Translations under genes and position numbers: made by a program
Notes under the pieces: model-generated
What the model was told of the DNA's origin: nothing
What the model saw: the letters and a program-made list of their open reading frames with translations, nothing else
Databases searched by the model: none
Assembly: GCA_024401945.1 (NCBI GenBank)
Contig: JAKSKC010000058.1
Span: forward strand, 1-8,206
DNA: 8,206 nt
Direction of reading: 5' to 3'
Origin: Bacteroidales bacterium
GTDB taxonomy: Bacteria; Bacteroidota; Bacteroidia; Bacteroidales; UBA932
In this document: positions 1 to 7,049 of the stretch, piece by piece
Numbering within the stretch: position 1 is the first letter of the stretch
Layout of the letters: the number at the start of each line of letters is the position of its first letter

Positions 1-1
1 C

Positions 2-1717
2 GTATCAAGCTGCAAGGCCAAGAACTGGGGATCCGGCTCCATAAGGGCGGCGATGAGGTCCACTATGTCCATCCCCGGACTGTTCTCTCCGGTATGGGTT
101 GGAGATATGGTGCTCGTGGACGGAGGTACCAGGAACAATTTCCCTACCGATCTCGCGAAGGCGATGGGCGCGGACATAATAATAGGAGTGGAACTCTCCG
201 CCGCCGCTGCCGAGACCGCCACCGTCAATAATGTCGGGGACATCATGATGCGGCTCGTGAGGATGCTCGGCCAGGACGCATACAACGAGAACATTCCCAA
301 GGCTGACGTGCTCATCAAACCCCAGCTCGACGGATACGGAATGCTGAGTTTCAACACCGAAGCCATCGACAGCATAATAACCAGGGGATATAGCGCAGCC
401 CTGGAACACAGGGACGAGCTTCAGGTAATCAAGGACAGGATAGGTTCCTGCACCCCGAAGATCCATTCGAAACCCGCCGTCAACATATCAAAGCAGCCGG
501 TGATGGTCTCATCTATCGAATTCGACGGACTGAGCGACCACGAATCGAAGATAATGATGCGCAGGCTTGATCTTGACATATCCAAGCCTGTCGACGCCGG
601 CATACTTGAGGACGCTGTGCAGAAAGTGGTGGCGGAACCGGCCTTCGAGACCGCAGGATATTCCCTGTACGGCAGCGAAGCCCCGTACAGGCTGGTCTTT
701 GACTGTGAAAGGAAACCGGTCCACCAGCTCGGTCTGGGATTCAGGATGGACACCCAGGACTGGGCCGCCATACTGCTCAACATAGGTCTCAACACCAACA
801 AGCTGGAAGGTTCGAAATTTGAATTCGATGCAAGGATATCCCAGAATTTCTACGCCAACCTGCACTATGCCCTGGATATTCTGGCACTTCCGACCATCAA
901 CGTCGAAGCCAGGATCTACGGTGCGCAGCACAACGTCAGGGCAACCGGCAGCGAGCTGGTGTTCAATGACAGATATCTCGGCCAGGAAGCATCGGTATAT
1001 CTGTCCAACAGCCGCTGGAAGATCTTCGACCTGAAAGGGGGCGTAAGGTTCAGGAACATAAACACCTTCAGCCTTCTGTCAGACAATGCGAAGTTCTCAG
1101 GTCTCGAAAACAGCGACCCTGCACTCAATCCAAGAACATTCTCCGCTTTCCTTAAATCCAGTTTCACGACCTTCGACAACAGGTATTTCCCGAAACGGGG
1201 ATCGGATCTGAACATTGCCGGCGAACTTGTCATCAAATCTTCCGATGAAGGATTCAAGAAACCGTACCCTGTCGTGTCCCTGGATTTCGGCCAGGCATTC
1301 AGCATCGGAGAGCATTTCAGCACGGTTATTGACCTGCACGGCCGTTCAATCTTCAACGAATCTCCCAACATATATCTCTGGAACGCCATCGGAGGGACTT
1401 TCGCGGGCAGGTATTTCGCGCAGCAGATTCCTTTCGTGGGATTCAACCAGATGTATCTGGTGGAGAACAACATACTGACGGCCAATCTGGAACTGCGCGT
1501 CAATCCGGTCAAGAACCTGTATATTTCGGCGATGGCAGGGGGCTTCAGTTCGGGAGACCACCCGGGCGACATCTTCTCCAGCGCCGCCACCAATGCATAC
1601 GGTTTCGCGGGTCAGATCGGCTACAACACGATTGCAGGCCCTATCAGGCTGAGGCTCAACTGGTCCAGCCTGGAGAAAAAGGTCGGGTTCATATTATCAG
1701 CAGGCTTTGATTTCTAA
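2..1717 (+). CDS. Patatin-like phospholipase with POTRA and C-terminal Omp85-type barrel (5' partial)
   Basis: The reading frame is open from base 2, so the start lies outside the window; the ATG at 53 is internal. Residues just before and after it (SIRAAM, MSIPGLFSPV) match the patatin core. VDGG at about 116-127 carries the catalytic Asp (codon 119-121) of the Ser-Asp dyad, and the following NNFPTDLAKAMGADIIIGVE fits the end of the fold. The GxSxG serine must lie upstream. About 499-720 reads as one POTRA domain (SSIEFDGLSDHE, then RLDLD, then a final YRLVFDCE strand). From about 721 to the stop, alternating strands form a 16-strand-like barrel ending in FDF, a terminal aromatic typical of BAM substrates. 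The architecture resembles type Vd proteins such as PlpD, common in Bacteroidetes. Predicted role: outer membrane protein with a lipase-like domain; the substrate is unknown. The stop overlaps the greA start (TAATG), suggesting coupled translation. Confidence 0.9.
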   Translation, partial: VSSCKAKNWGSGSIRAAMRSTMSIPGLFSPVWVGDMVLVDGGTRNNFPTDLAKAMGADIIIGVELSAAAAETATVNNVGDIMMRLVRMLGQDAYNENIPKADVLIKPQLDGYGMLSFNTEAIDSIITRGYSAALEHRDELQVIKDRIGSCTPKIHSKPAVNISKQPVMVSSIEFDGLSDHESKIMMRRLDLDISKPVDAGILEDAVQKVVAEPAFETAGYSLYGSEAPYRLVFDCERKPVHQLGLGFRMDTQDWAAILLNIGLNTNKLEGSKFEFDARISQNFYANLHYALDILALPTINVEARIYGAQHNVRATGSELVFNDRYLGQEASVYLSNSRWKIFDLKGGVRFRNINTFSLLSDNAKFSGLENSDPALNPRTFSAFLKSSFTTFDNRYFPKRGSDLNIAGELVIKSSDEGFKKPYPVVSLDFGQAFSIGEHFSTVIDLHGRSIFNESPNIYLWNAIGGTFAGRYFAQQIPFVGFNQMYLVENNILTANLELRVNPVKNLYISAMAGGFSSGDHPGDIFSSAATNAYGFAGQIGYNTIAGPIRLRLNWSSLEKKVGFILSAGFDF

Positions 1718-2190
1718 TGGAATATCTGTCTAAAGAATGCCACGACAGGATTGTCGCCGAACTTGACAACCTCATAAACGTGGAATACCCTAAAATAAAG
1801 GATGACCTTTCCGAGGCGCGGGCCCAGGGGGATCTGAGCGAGAATTTCGAATACAGGGCTGCCAGAAGGGCCCAGGCGAAGGCTATCAGCAGGATCCGCT
1901 TCCTGCAGAACGTGCTGAAATTCTCCAGGGTGATAGACACCAAGGCACTCCCGAAGGACAGGATAACGCTACTGAGCAGGGTGGAGTTCACCAACCTCGA
2001 TACGGACACGAGGATGACATACACGATTGTAAGTCCGCACGAGATGAATCTCCAGGAAGGGAAGATTTCCCTCAAGTCACCTATCGGCCAGGCCCTTATG
2101 GGAAAAAAGGCCGGAGACATAGTGGAGGTCAAGGCTCCCGCAGCCACCTGGAAACTGAGGATAGACAGCGTTTCCTCTGACGGTATCTGA
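1717..2190 (+). CDS. greA: Transcription elongation factor GreA
   Basis: The 157-residue product has the usual GreA length. An N-terminal coiled coil (about residues 5-75) contains the signature tip DLSEARAQGDLSENFEYRAA. Asp39 and Glu42 in GDLSEN correspond to the acidic pair that GreA places near the RNA polymerase active site to stimulate cleavage of backtracked RNA. The C-terminal FKBP-like domain (about residues 80-157) has SPIGQALMGKKAGDIVEV, typical of Gre factors. The ATG shares one base with the upstream barrel gene's stop, so translation is probably coupled. The TGA abuts the stop of the opposing phosphatase remnant with no spacer, and no terminator is visible. GreB is less likely given the length and the gene's usual form in this phylum. 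Confidence 0.95.
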   Translation: MEYLSKECHDRIVAELDNLINVEYPKIKDDLSEARAQGDLSENFEYRAARRAQAKAISRIRFLQNVLKFSRVIDTKALPKDRITLLSRVEFTNLDTDTRMTYTIVSPHEMNLQEGKISLKSPIGQALMGKKAGDIVEVKAPAATWKLRIDSVSSDGI

Positions 2191-2199
2191 TTATCTGAT
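2184..2199. repeat. Perfect 8-bp tandem duplication at the convergent stop-stop junction
   Basis: TATCTGAT occurs twice head to tail. It spans the greA TGA (2188-2190) and the TAA of the opposing alkaline phosphatase remnant (2193-2191 on the minus strand). It may be a small slippage duplication or a scar. No function is implied. Confidence 0.6.
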
Positions 2200-2522
2200 C
2201 AGGGATTTGATTCTGTCCGAGAGTTCCGTATTCTCATAAATTCCCGTGAAATCCTCCGCGTGAGGGCCGTAGGCATAGACAGGAAGGGCTATCCCGTTAT
2301 GGCCGCCGGTGTGGCATCGTTGATCCTGCAGGTGACCGCTATGCCCGTTTTCTTTCCCTTGGAGGCGGCATATTCCTCATAGAAGCGCTGCCCGTCGGCC
2401 AGCTGCACGAATCCCGTGCAGTCATCCCCGCTGGTCCACACGACGGAGAATCCGTCCTTGTGCATATCCGTCACCCATGGTCCTGCCGCAAGGGTGAGAA
2501 GAAGAATCAATTTTGCTAACAT
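2191..2522 (-). pseudogene. Remnant joining a purple-acid-phosphatase-like N-terminus to pieces of an alkaline phosphatase
   Basis: Read leftwards from the ATG at 2522, a signal-peptide-like start (MLAKLILLLTLAAG) runs into PWVTDMHKDGFSVVWTSGDD...GQRFYEE. This resembles the N-terminal fibronectin-like domain of purple-acid-phosphatase-type metallophosphoesterases. Near 2370-2381 it passes in frame into YAASKGKKTGIAVT and NDATPA, typical of the middle of alkaline phosphatases (the TGiVtT...HATPA region). That frame stops at TAG 2289-2291. In another frame, about 2312 down to TAA at 2193-2191, the sequence reads GGHNGIALPVYAYGPHAEDF then TGIYENTE. This is the alkaline phosphatase C-terminus, including the late metal-binding His of GGH. 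The active-site Ser region and most of both enzymes are missing, so neither activity is expected. The 77-residue ORF 2289-2522 could still be translated and exported. Its ATG overlaps the upstream stop (TGATG). An assembly join is an alternative explanation. Confidence 0.72.
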
Positions 2523-3001
2523 CAGTTATTGGCTTTATTTGAATTCAGACAGTCATTGAGTATGCGCGCAGCACATCCTACAAGCCTTTCGCAGGGACGC
2601 ACGGCATAATAATGTTCCGTACGCTCGGAAGGCTGGGGGGATTCACCTCCTGAGGTTCTCAAAGCGAGCAGGTCCCTGCACACTATGCTGCCGTTTTCCT
2701 TCCTGAACTCCCCCGCAAGGGACTGTACCAAAGCATAGTTGTCCCTTCTGGACTGTTGGTCAGACGGATCGGCAGGATGCAGGATTCCGGACATTATCGT
2801 CATCCCGCTCACACATCCGCCCACCTCACGCATACGTCCGAATCCCCCTCCGAACCCGCTTGCCAGGGCCTTGAGCTGATTTTCATCGAGCCCGGCCAGC
2901 GCAGCGGCCTCATCGGCGAATGCCAGCACCACCGACTGACAGCAGTTGTAGCCCTCACGGAACAGGGCCATCGCCTTCTTTTCTCTTTCCGAACTGTTCA
3001 T
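2522..3001 (-). CDS. C_GCAxxG_C_C family cysteine-rich protein
   Basis: The 159-residue soluble protein has no signal peptide. Visible family features are YNCCQSVV (Cys20, Cys21), the glycine-rich SGFGGGFGRMREVGGCVSG (Cys63), IVCRDLL (Cys108) and RPCERLVGCAARIL (Cys137, Cys143). Cys151 lies near the end. The family is widespread in anaerobes and often sits near redox or metal genes; its conserved cysteines suggest a bound metal or redox role, but the biochemical function is not established. The central box reads GCVSGM rather than a strict GCAxxG. The ATG at 3001 is chosen because a TTG at 3013 would start at the base after the upstream stop, and a weak purine stretch (GCAGAG) lies upstream of the ATG. 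It follows the cation transporter by 12 bases, and its stop overlaps the start of the phosphatase remnant. Confidence 0.85.
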   Translation of the reverse strand: MNSSEREKKAMALFREGYNCCQSVVLAFADEAAALAGLDENQLKALASGFGGGFGRMREVGGCVSGMTIMSGILHPADPSDQQSRRDNYALVQSLAGEFRKENGSIVCRDLLALRTSGGESPQPSERTEHYYAVRPCERLVGCAARILNDCLNSNKANN

Positions 3002-3013
3002 ATAACTCTGCAA

Positions 3014-3910
3014 TTATTCGGAATCAATGTCCGGTTCTATATGGATTGACACCTGTATGTCCCCGCCGAACTCCCTCTTGAGGGCGCTCTCAACTCCGGA
3101 ACTGATTTCATGCGCGTCTCTGACGCTTATTTCCGGATTCACCACTATGTGCACATCCGCTATTATGTCCGGTCCGCTCCTCCTGGTCCTGAGATTGTGG
3201 GCGTTCTCCACTCCGGGCACGGACTGTATCACTTCTATTATCCTGTTTTCGATCTCATCGGGAAGCGATGCATCGGTAAGTTCCGCCAGTGCCGGGATCA
3301 TCATCTTCACGGCAACCACAATGATGACAATGCTGATGACGCAGGCCATCACGGGGTCCAGCACCGTCCACCTGCCCCCCAGAAGCAGGGCGCCTCCGAT
3401 TCCAAGCGCCGATCCTACGGAGGAAAGCGCGTCCGACCTGTGATGCCAGGCATTGGCTATCATAGCCGGGCTGTCCACCTTCCTGCCGACCGCGGCGGTC
3501 CACTGATAAAGGATTTCCTTTACAGCTATTGACACCAGAGCAGCCCACAGGGCGATTCTTCCGGGCGATTCAAGGACCCCTCCCCGTGCGACGGTCATTA
3601 TCTTCCCGACGCCGTCAGCCATAAGTTTGCCGGCAACTGCCAGCAGGATGACGCTGACAAAAACGGTTGCCAGGGTCTCGAATTTCCCGTGCCCGTAATC
3701 GTGTCCGTGATCCCTTTCCTTCGAGGAAATCCTGATCATCACGACAACGACCAGGTCGCTCACGAGGTCAGAAAGGGAATGGACGGCATCCGCGACCATT
3801 GCGGAGCTGCGCCCGAAGATTCCGGCCAGCATCTTGAGCAAAGTGAGGAGCAGATTGAAGAATGCCCCCCACAACGTAACGCGCGCAATGGTCCGTTCCC
3901 TGTCCTTCAT
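3014..3910 (-). CDS. Cation diffusion facilitator family transporter (divalent metal efflux)
   Basis: The 298-residue product has the usual CDF length. Hydrophobic stretches fit six membrane helices (about residues 10-32, 37-60, 80-100, 117-136, 160-180 and 182-204), followed by a cytoplasmic ferredoxin-like C-terminal domain (about 210-298). Transport-site signatures are DAVHSLSDLVSD in helix 2 (Asp41, His44, Asp48, Asp52) and NAWHHRSDALSS in helix 5 (His156, His157, Asp160). The linker DHGHDYGHGKFE is also typical. CDF proteins exchange Zn2+, Fe2+, Mn2+ or Co2+ for protons; the HxxxD pairs would suit zinc, but the metal cannot be fixed from sequence. The ATG at 3910 lies two bases after the upstream M48 protease stop, and the C_GCAxxG_C_C gene follows, so the three are almost certainly co-transcribed. 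Confidence 0.93.
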   Translation of the reverse strand: MKDRERTIARVTLWGAFFNLLLTLLKMLAGIFGRSSAMVADAVHSLSDLVSDLVVVVMIRISSKERDHGHDYGHGKFETLATVFVSVILLAVAGKLMADGVGKIMTVARGGVLESPGRIALWAALVSIAVKEILYQWTAAVGRKVDSPAMIANAWHHRSDALSSVGSALGIGGALLLGGRWTVLDPVMACVISIVIIVVAVKMMIPALAELTDASLPDEIENRIIEVIQSVPGVENAHNLRTRRSGPDIIADVHIVVNPEISVRDAHEISSGVESALKREFGGDIQVSIHIEPDIDSE

Positions 3911-3912
3911 GT

Positions 3913-4692
3913 CTACCTGGACGCCTTATCTGCCATGGCTTTTACCCTGGCGGCTCTTTCCTGGGTGTCAGGATGTGAAGAGAACATATGCTGGATGATG
4001 TTCGACCTGGCGTTTCCGGCAAGATCGTCCAGTTTCATAAGTGCATTGTACATACTGTAAGGATCCCTGCCGTGATCCTTTGCGAAATTGAATCCGTAGG
4101 CATCCGCATTGAATTCCTGCTTCTGCGAGAACTTGGAGGAGACATACGACTCCGCGATATCGCCGAGAACAGTCTGGGAAATGGCACCGATGGTCCCTCC
4201 GGCGGCATTCACGACACCTCTGGCCGCAGCGGCCATATATGCGCTCTTCATCGCATTGCGGGTATCCTTGTGCACCACGTGACCTATCTCGTGGCCGATG
4301 ATGGCCATCAGCTGGTCATCGTCCATCACATCCATAAGTCCTGAATAAACCCTGATGGAACCGTCTCCGCAGGCGAAAGCATTCACTTCATCAAGTTTGT
4401 AGACCTTGTAGTTCAGCTTGAGCCCCTCAACCTGGTCGATGCCTGCCATAACCTTCTGCAGGCGGTTGAGATACGCTCCGTTGTCAATGATGTTCTTAGC
4501 ATCCATTTCCGCAATGGTCTGGGCGCTCAGCTGCGCCACCTGCGCATCAGTGAGCGATACCGCGGTGAGCGCATTGCCGGCAGCGTTCTGAAGCTGCGCT
4601 GAATCCCAATTGACATTCCTGATGGCAGAACATCCGCAAAGGGCGGAAACTGCAACGACAAAACAAAGGAGACGTTTCATAATTCTTTTCAT
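3913..4692 (-). CDS. M48 family metalloprotease lipoprotein (LoiP/YcaL-like)
   Basis: The 259-residue product starts with a lipoprotein signal: a hydrophobic segment ending in the lipobox LCGC, with Cys21 as the lipidated residue. Zinc protease signatures follow: HEIGH at residues 134-138, then EFNAD with Glu193 as the third zinc ligand and Asp197 as the family's conserved Asp. SSHPDTQERAARVKAMA near the end is the usual M48 tail. The closest known functional class is periplasmic M48 lipoproteins such as E. coli LoiP, which act in envelope protein quality control. ATG 4692 gives MKRIMKRLL; the ATG at 4680 gives MKRLLCFVVAVSALCGC, an equally good signal peptide, so the exact start is open. It is first in the minus operon, upstream of the cation transporter (2-base gap). 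Confidence 0.92.
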   Translation of the reverse strand: MKRIMKRLLCFVVAVSALCGCSAIRNVNWDSAQLQNAAGNALTAVSLTDAQVAQLSAQTIAEMDAKNIIDNGAYLNRLQKVMAGIDQVEGLKLNYKVYKLDEVNAFACGDGSIRVYSGLMDVMDDDQLMAIIGHEIGHVVHKDTRNAMKSAYMAAAARGVVNAAGGTIGAISQTVLGDIAESYVSSKFSQKQEFNADAYGFNFAKDHGRDPYSMYNALMKLDDLAGNARSNIIQHMFSSHPDTQERAARVKAMADKASR

Positions 4693-4737
4693 TTTGAATA
4701 CAAATAAAATAAAAAAAACGCTAACTTCACGCCAGTT
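4693..4737. promoter_or_regulatory. A-rich divergent promoter region
   Basis: This 45-bp gap is the only spacer between the minus operon (M48 first) and the plus-strand metallophosphoesterase. It is very A-rich (AAATAAAATAAAAAAAACG), as is common near starts in Bacteroidetes, which use few Shine-Dalgarno sites. Promoters for both directions are expected here or just inside the coding ends. I see only imperfect matches to the phylum's TTTG and TAnnTTTG boxes, with poor spacing, so no box is assigned. Confidence 0.5.
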
Positions 4738-5832
4738 ATGAAAAGATTGATTTCAATTGCCGCCCTTCTGGCGGCGTTCACCGCCGGGGCGCAGGACCGG
4801 GCGGACAGGCAGAGTCTGGAGAATCCGGAATCCTTCTCGATGATCCTTCTCGGAGATCCGCAGGGCTACGTAAAATATGATATAAACCAGCCTGTATTCG
4901 AACTCTGCACGGCCTGGATAGCCGACAACATCGACAACCTCAACATCAAGGCGGTCCTCTGCACCGGCGACCTCGTCGAGCAGAACGAGAACATAGTGAT
5001 GAACCGCAGGATGCTCAACCAGACCAGCAGGGAGATGTATGAATGGGCATCGCACTGCTTCGAGAGACTGGACGGCAGGCTGCCGTACATCATCTCACCT
5101 GGCAACCACGATTACGGATACAGGAAGTCCGAGAACGGGAACACCCATTACCCGGAATATTTCCCTTTCGAGCGCAACAGCTGCTGGAGGGATATGATCA
5201 CAAGCAGTTTCCCGAACAGGAACGGGGAGATAACCATAGAGAACGCCGCCTTCAGCCTTGAAGACAGTAACTGGGGAAAGATGCTGGTGATATGCACCGA
5301 ATTCGCTCCGCGCGACGAGGTCCTTGAATGGGCCCTCGACCTGTGCAGAAAGAACGTGGACCGCAAGGTGATCTTCATCACCCACTCGCTCCTGCGCGAT
5401 TTCGGGAGTGGATGCTCATACACCGACAACGAGCCATATACCATCAGTCCGGCCAACTGGGGCAAGGGGGTATGGGAAAAGCTCCTCGCACCGGCACCGA
5501 ACATAGTCCTCGCACTCTGCGGGCATACCGGAAAACCGGCCAAGGACACCTTCAAGGGCGCCCCTGACGACTGGAGTCTGAGCTGTGCATACCGCTGCGA
5601 CAAGAACTCGTCGGGAAGGGACGTACACCAGATGATGTTCAACGTCCAGGTCCTCGGCGGAGGCTGGGAGGGCAACGGAGGTGACGGATGGCTGCGTATC
5701 CTGGAGTTCCTGCCGGACGGAAGGACCATAAAGGTCAGGACCTATTCCCCTCTTTTCGGAATCTCCCACCTGACGAAGCACCTGGCCCACAGGACCGGGG
5801 AATGCGACCAGTTCGACATGGTCATAGAGTAG
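4738..5832 (+). CDS. Exported calcineurin-like metallophosphoesterase
   Basis: The 364-residue product has a Sec signal peptide (MKRLISIAALLAAFTAGAQ, cleavage probably after residue 18 or 19), so it is likely periplasmic. Metallophosphoesterase motifs appear in order: LLGDPQG (Asp40, Gln42), CTGDLVEQN (Asp77, Asn82), SPGNHDYG (Asn122, His123, Asp124), FITHSLL (His215) and LCGHTG (His262). Two positions are unlike the commonest form: Gln42 replaces the His of DxH, and Gly264 replaces the last His of GHxH. Such variants are tolerated in relatives of the purple-acid-phosphatase type, so activity is plausible but the substrate is unknown. It lacks an N-terminal fibronectin-like domain, so it is not the source of the 2522 remnant. 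It starts eight bases after a TAACTTCA stretch, and the isomerase-like gene follows by 10 bases, suggesting an operon. Confidence 0.88.
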   Translation: MKRLISIAALLAAFTAGAQDRADRQSLENPESFSMILLGDPQGYVKYDINQPVFELCTAWIADNIDNLNIKAVLCTGDLVEQNENIVMNRRMLNQTSREMYEWASHCFERLDGRLPYIISPGNHDYGYRKSENGNTHYPEYFPFERNSCWRDMITSSFPNRNGEITIENAAFSLEDSNWGKMLVICTEFAPRDEVLEWALDLCRKNVDRKVIFITHSLLRDFGSGCSYTDNEPYTISPANWGKGVWEKLLAPAPNIVLALCGHTGKPAKDTFKGAPDDWSLSCAYRCDKNSSGRDVHQMMFNVQVLGGGWEGNGGDGWLRILEFLPDGRTIKVRTYSPLFGISHLTKHLAHRTGECDQFDMVIE

Positions 5833-5842
5833 ATCCCGGATT

Positions 5843-7006
5843 ATGGAAATCGCACTCTACCCACTCACTTCCGGACTGCACCGCGAGACCGTCCCTGATC
5901 CGCTCGAAGAGCCTTTCATCAAAAGTATCGAAAAGGCCCTCGGGCACGCCTTCATCCCGGGAAAGGAGGATTTCAGCGATTACGGGAAACACGACATGGA
6001 CCTGATCTACATCAGGACCGGAGGGACGGAGAACCTGTTCAGGAAGATCAATCCGGACGGATATGTCCGCCTGCTGACAAGCGGGAAAAGCAATTCTCTG
6101 GCGGCATCGATGGAAATACTGTCCTGGCTTAAGGGAAGCGGACGCGACGGAGAGATTCTCCACGGAAGCCCCGGAAACATAGCGGAACGCCTCTCCGGCA
6201 GGGAGGAGCGCGGAACGGAATCAAGTGAACTGATACGCGGGATACCCGGCCTCGATATGCCCCCGGCCAGGCTGGGCGTTGTGGGGAAGCCTTCCGACTG
6301 GCTGATCTCCAGCGGAGTGGATGAAGGGAAACTCCGAAGCAAGTTCAACTCAGAACTCGTCCGCATCCCCATTGACGAACTGACGGATGCAGTCCTGGCG
6401 CACAGGATCGACCACCGTTCCATCCAGGGTTCGGAAGCAATTTATGAGGAATTGATGAACATAGTCGGGAAATACCGTCTGGACGGCATCACAGTGAGGT
6501 GCTTCGACCTGCTGGACAGTATCGGGAACACGGGATGCCTCGCTCTGGCCAGAATGAATTCGGAAGGGATCCCCGCCGGCTGCGAAGGGGACATACCGGC
6601 CCTCGTGACAATGATGACGGCATACAGGCTGACAGGATTCAGCGGCTTTCAGTGCAACCTGTCCAGAATCGAAGAGGACAGACTGCTGTTCGCGCACTGC
6701 ACGGTTCCGTTCAATATGCTGAGCGGATGGTCATTCACCACCCATTTCGAGTCGGGCATAGGGACGGCCGTCAAAGGGGAGATACCTCCGGGACCGGTGA
6801 CCGTCTTCAAGATAGCTCCCGACATGGAACGCATGGTAGCCATACCTGCAAGAATCATCTCGGGAAATTCAGAGCCTGACCTCTGCAGGACCCAGATATG
6901 GGTGGAAGCCCGGGGAGCTGCAGGATACTTCCTTCACAACCCGCTGGCCAACCACCACATCATCGTGCCGGGGGAGTTATTTGCAAATGATGGCGACGGG
7001 AAGTAA
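5843..7006 (+). CDS. L-fucose-isomerase-like protein (FucI-related, short form)
   Basis: The 387-residue product has no signal peptide and is probably cytoplasmic. The C-terminal half carries the signature of the L-fucose/L-arabinose isomerase superfamily: RLDGITVRCFDLLD, GCLALARMNSEGIPAGCEGD (Glu248, Asp250), LFAHCTVP, THFESGIG (His301, Glu303), LCRTQIW and NHHIIVPG (His371, His372). These acidic and His residues are candidate metal and substrate ligands. The N-terminal part (RTGGTENLF, LLTSGKSNSLAAS, RLGVVGKPSDWLI) fits the two Rossmann-like domains of the fold. At 387 residues it is far shorter than classical FucI (about 590) or AraA (about 500), matching the smaller uncharacterised members of this group. 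Substrate and reaction are therefore unknown; no fucose genes are nearby. It follows the metallophosphoesterase by 10 bases and was probably co-transcribed with it. Confidence 0.82.
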   Translation: MEIALYPLTSGLHRETVPDPLEEPFIKSIEKALGHAFIPGKEDFSDYGKHDMDLIYIRTGGTENLFRKINPDGYVRLLTSGKSNSLAASMEILSWLKGSGRDGEILHGSPGNIAERLSGREERGTESSELIRGIPGLDMPPARLGVVGKPSDWLISSGVDEGKLRSKFNSELVRIPIDELTDAVLAHRIDHRSIQGSEAIYEELMNIVGKYRLDGITVRCFDLLDSIGNTGCLALARMNSEGIPAGCEGDIPALVTMMTAYRLTGFSGFQCNLSRIEEDRLLFAHCTVPFNMLSGWSFTTHFESGIGTAVKGEIPPGPVTVFKIAPDMERMVAIPARIISGNSEPDLCRTQIWVEARGAAGYFLHNPLANHHIIVPGELFANDGDGK

Positions 7007-7049
7007 CTTTGCGGACACATTATATTGTAACATTCAACAAATTCCGGAT

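Noticed and set aside
916..1593. 225-codon minus-strand open frame
   Set aside because: It is antisense to the beta-barrel gene, whose frame shows clear POTRA and barrel features; the antisense product has no recognisable domain.
1689..2147. 152-codon minus-strand open frame opposite greA
   Set aside because: greA is unmistakable on the plus strand. The hydrophobic antisense product is a by-product of its codon use.
2195..2202. Palindrome CTGATCAG as an operator or terminator
   Set aside because: Eight bases with no loop and no T run, inside remnant coding sequence; expected by chance.
3002..3013. TTG start adding four residues to the C_GCAxxG_C_C protein
   Set aside because: The ATG at 3001 is a stronger start codon, and the extra residues add nothing to the family match.
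2191..3910. A new defence or signalling system built on phosphatase, cysteine-rich protein and transporter
   Set aside because: The phosphatase part is a decayed remnant and the other genes are common families; nothing in the sequence supports a joint system beyond operon linkage.
5148..5729. 193-codon minus-strand open frame
   Set aside because: It is a shadow of the metallophosphoesterase gene, with no family features or plausible start context.
6981..7049. Upstream TTG start for the lipoprotein gene
   Set aside because: It would bury the lipoprotein signal 23 residues inside and overlap the previous gene.
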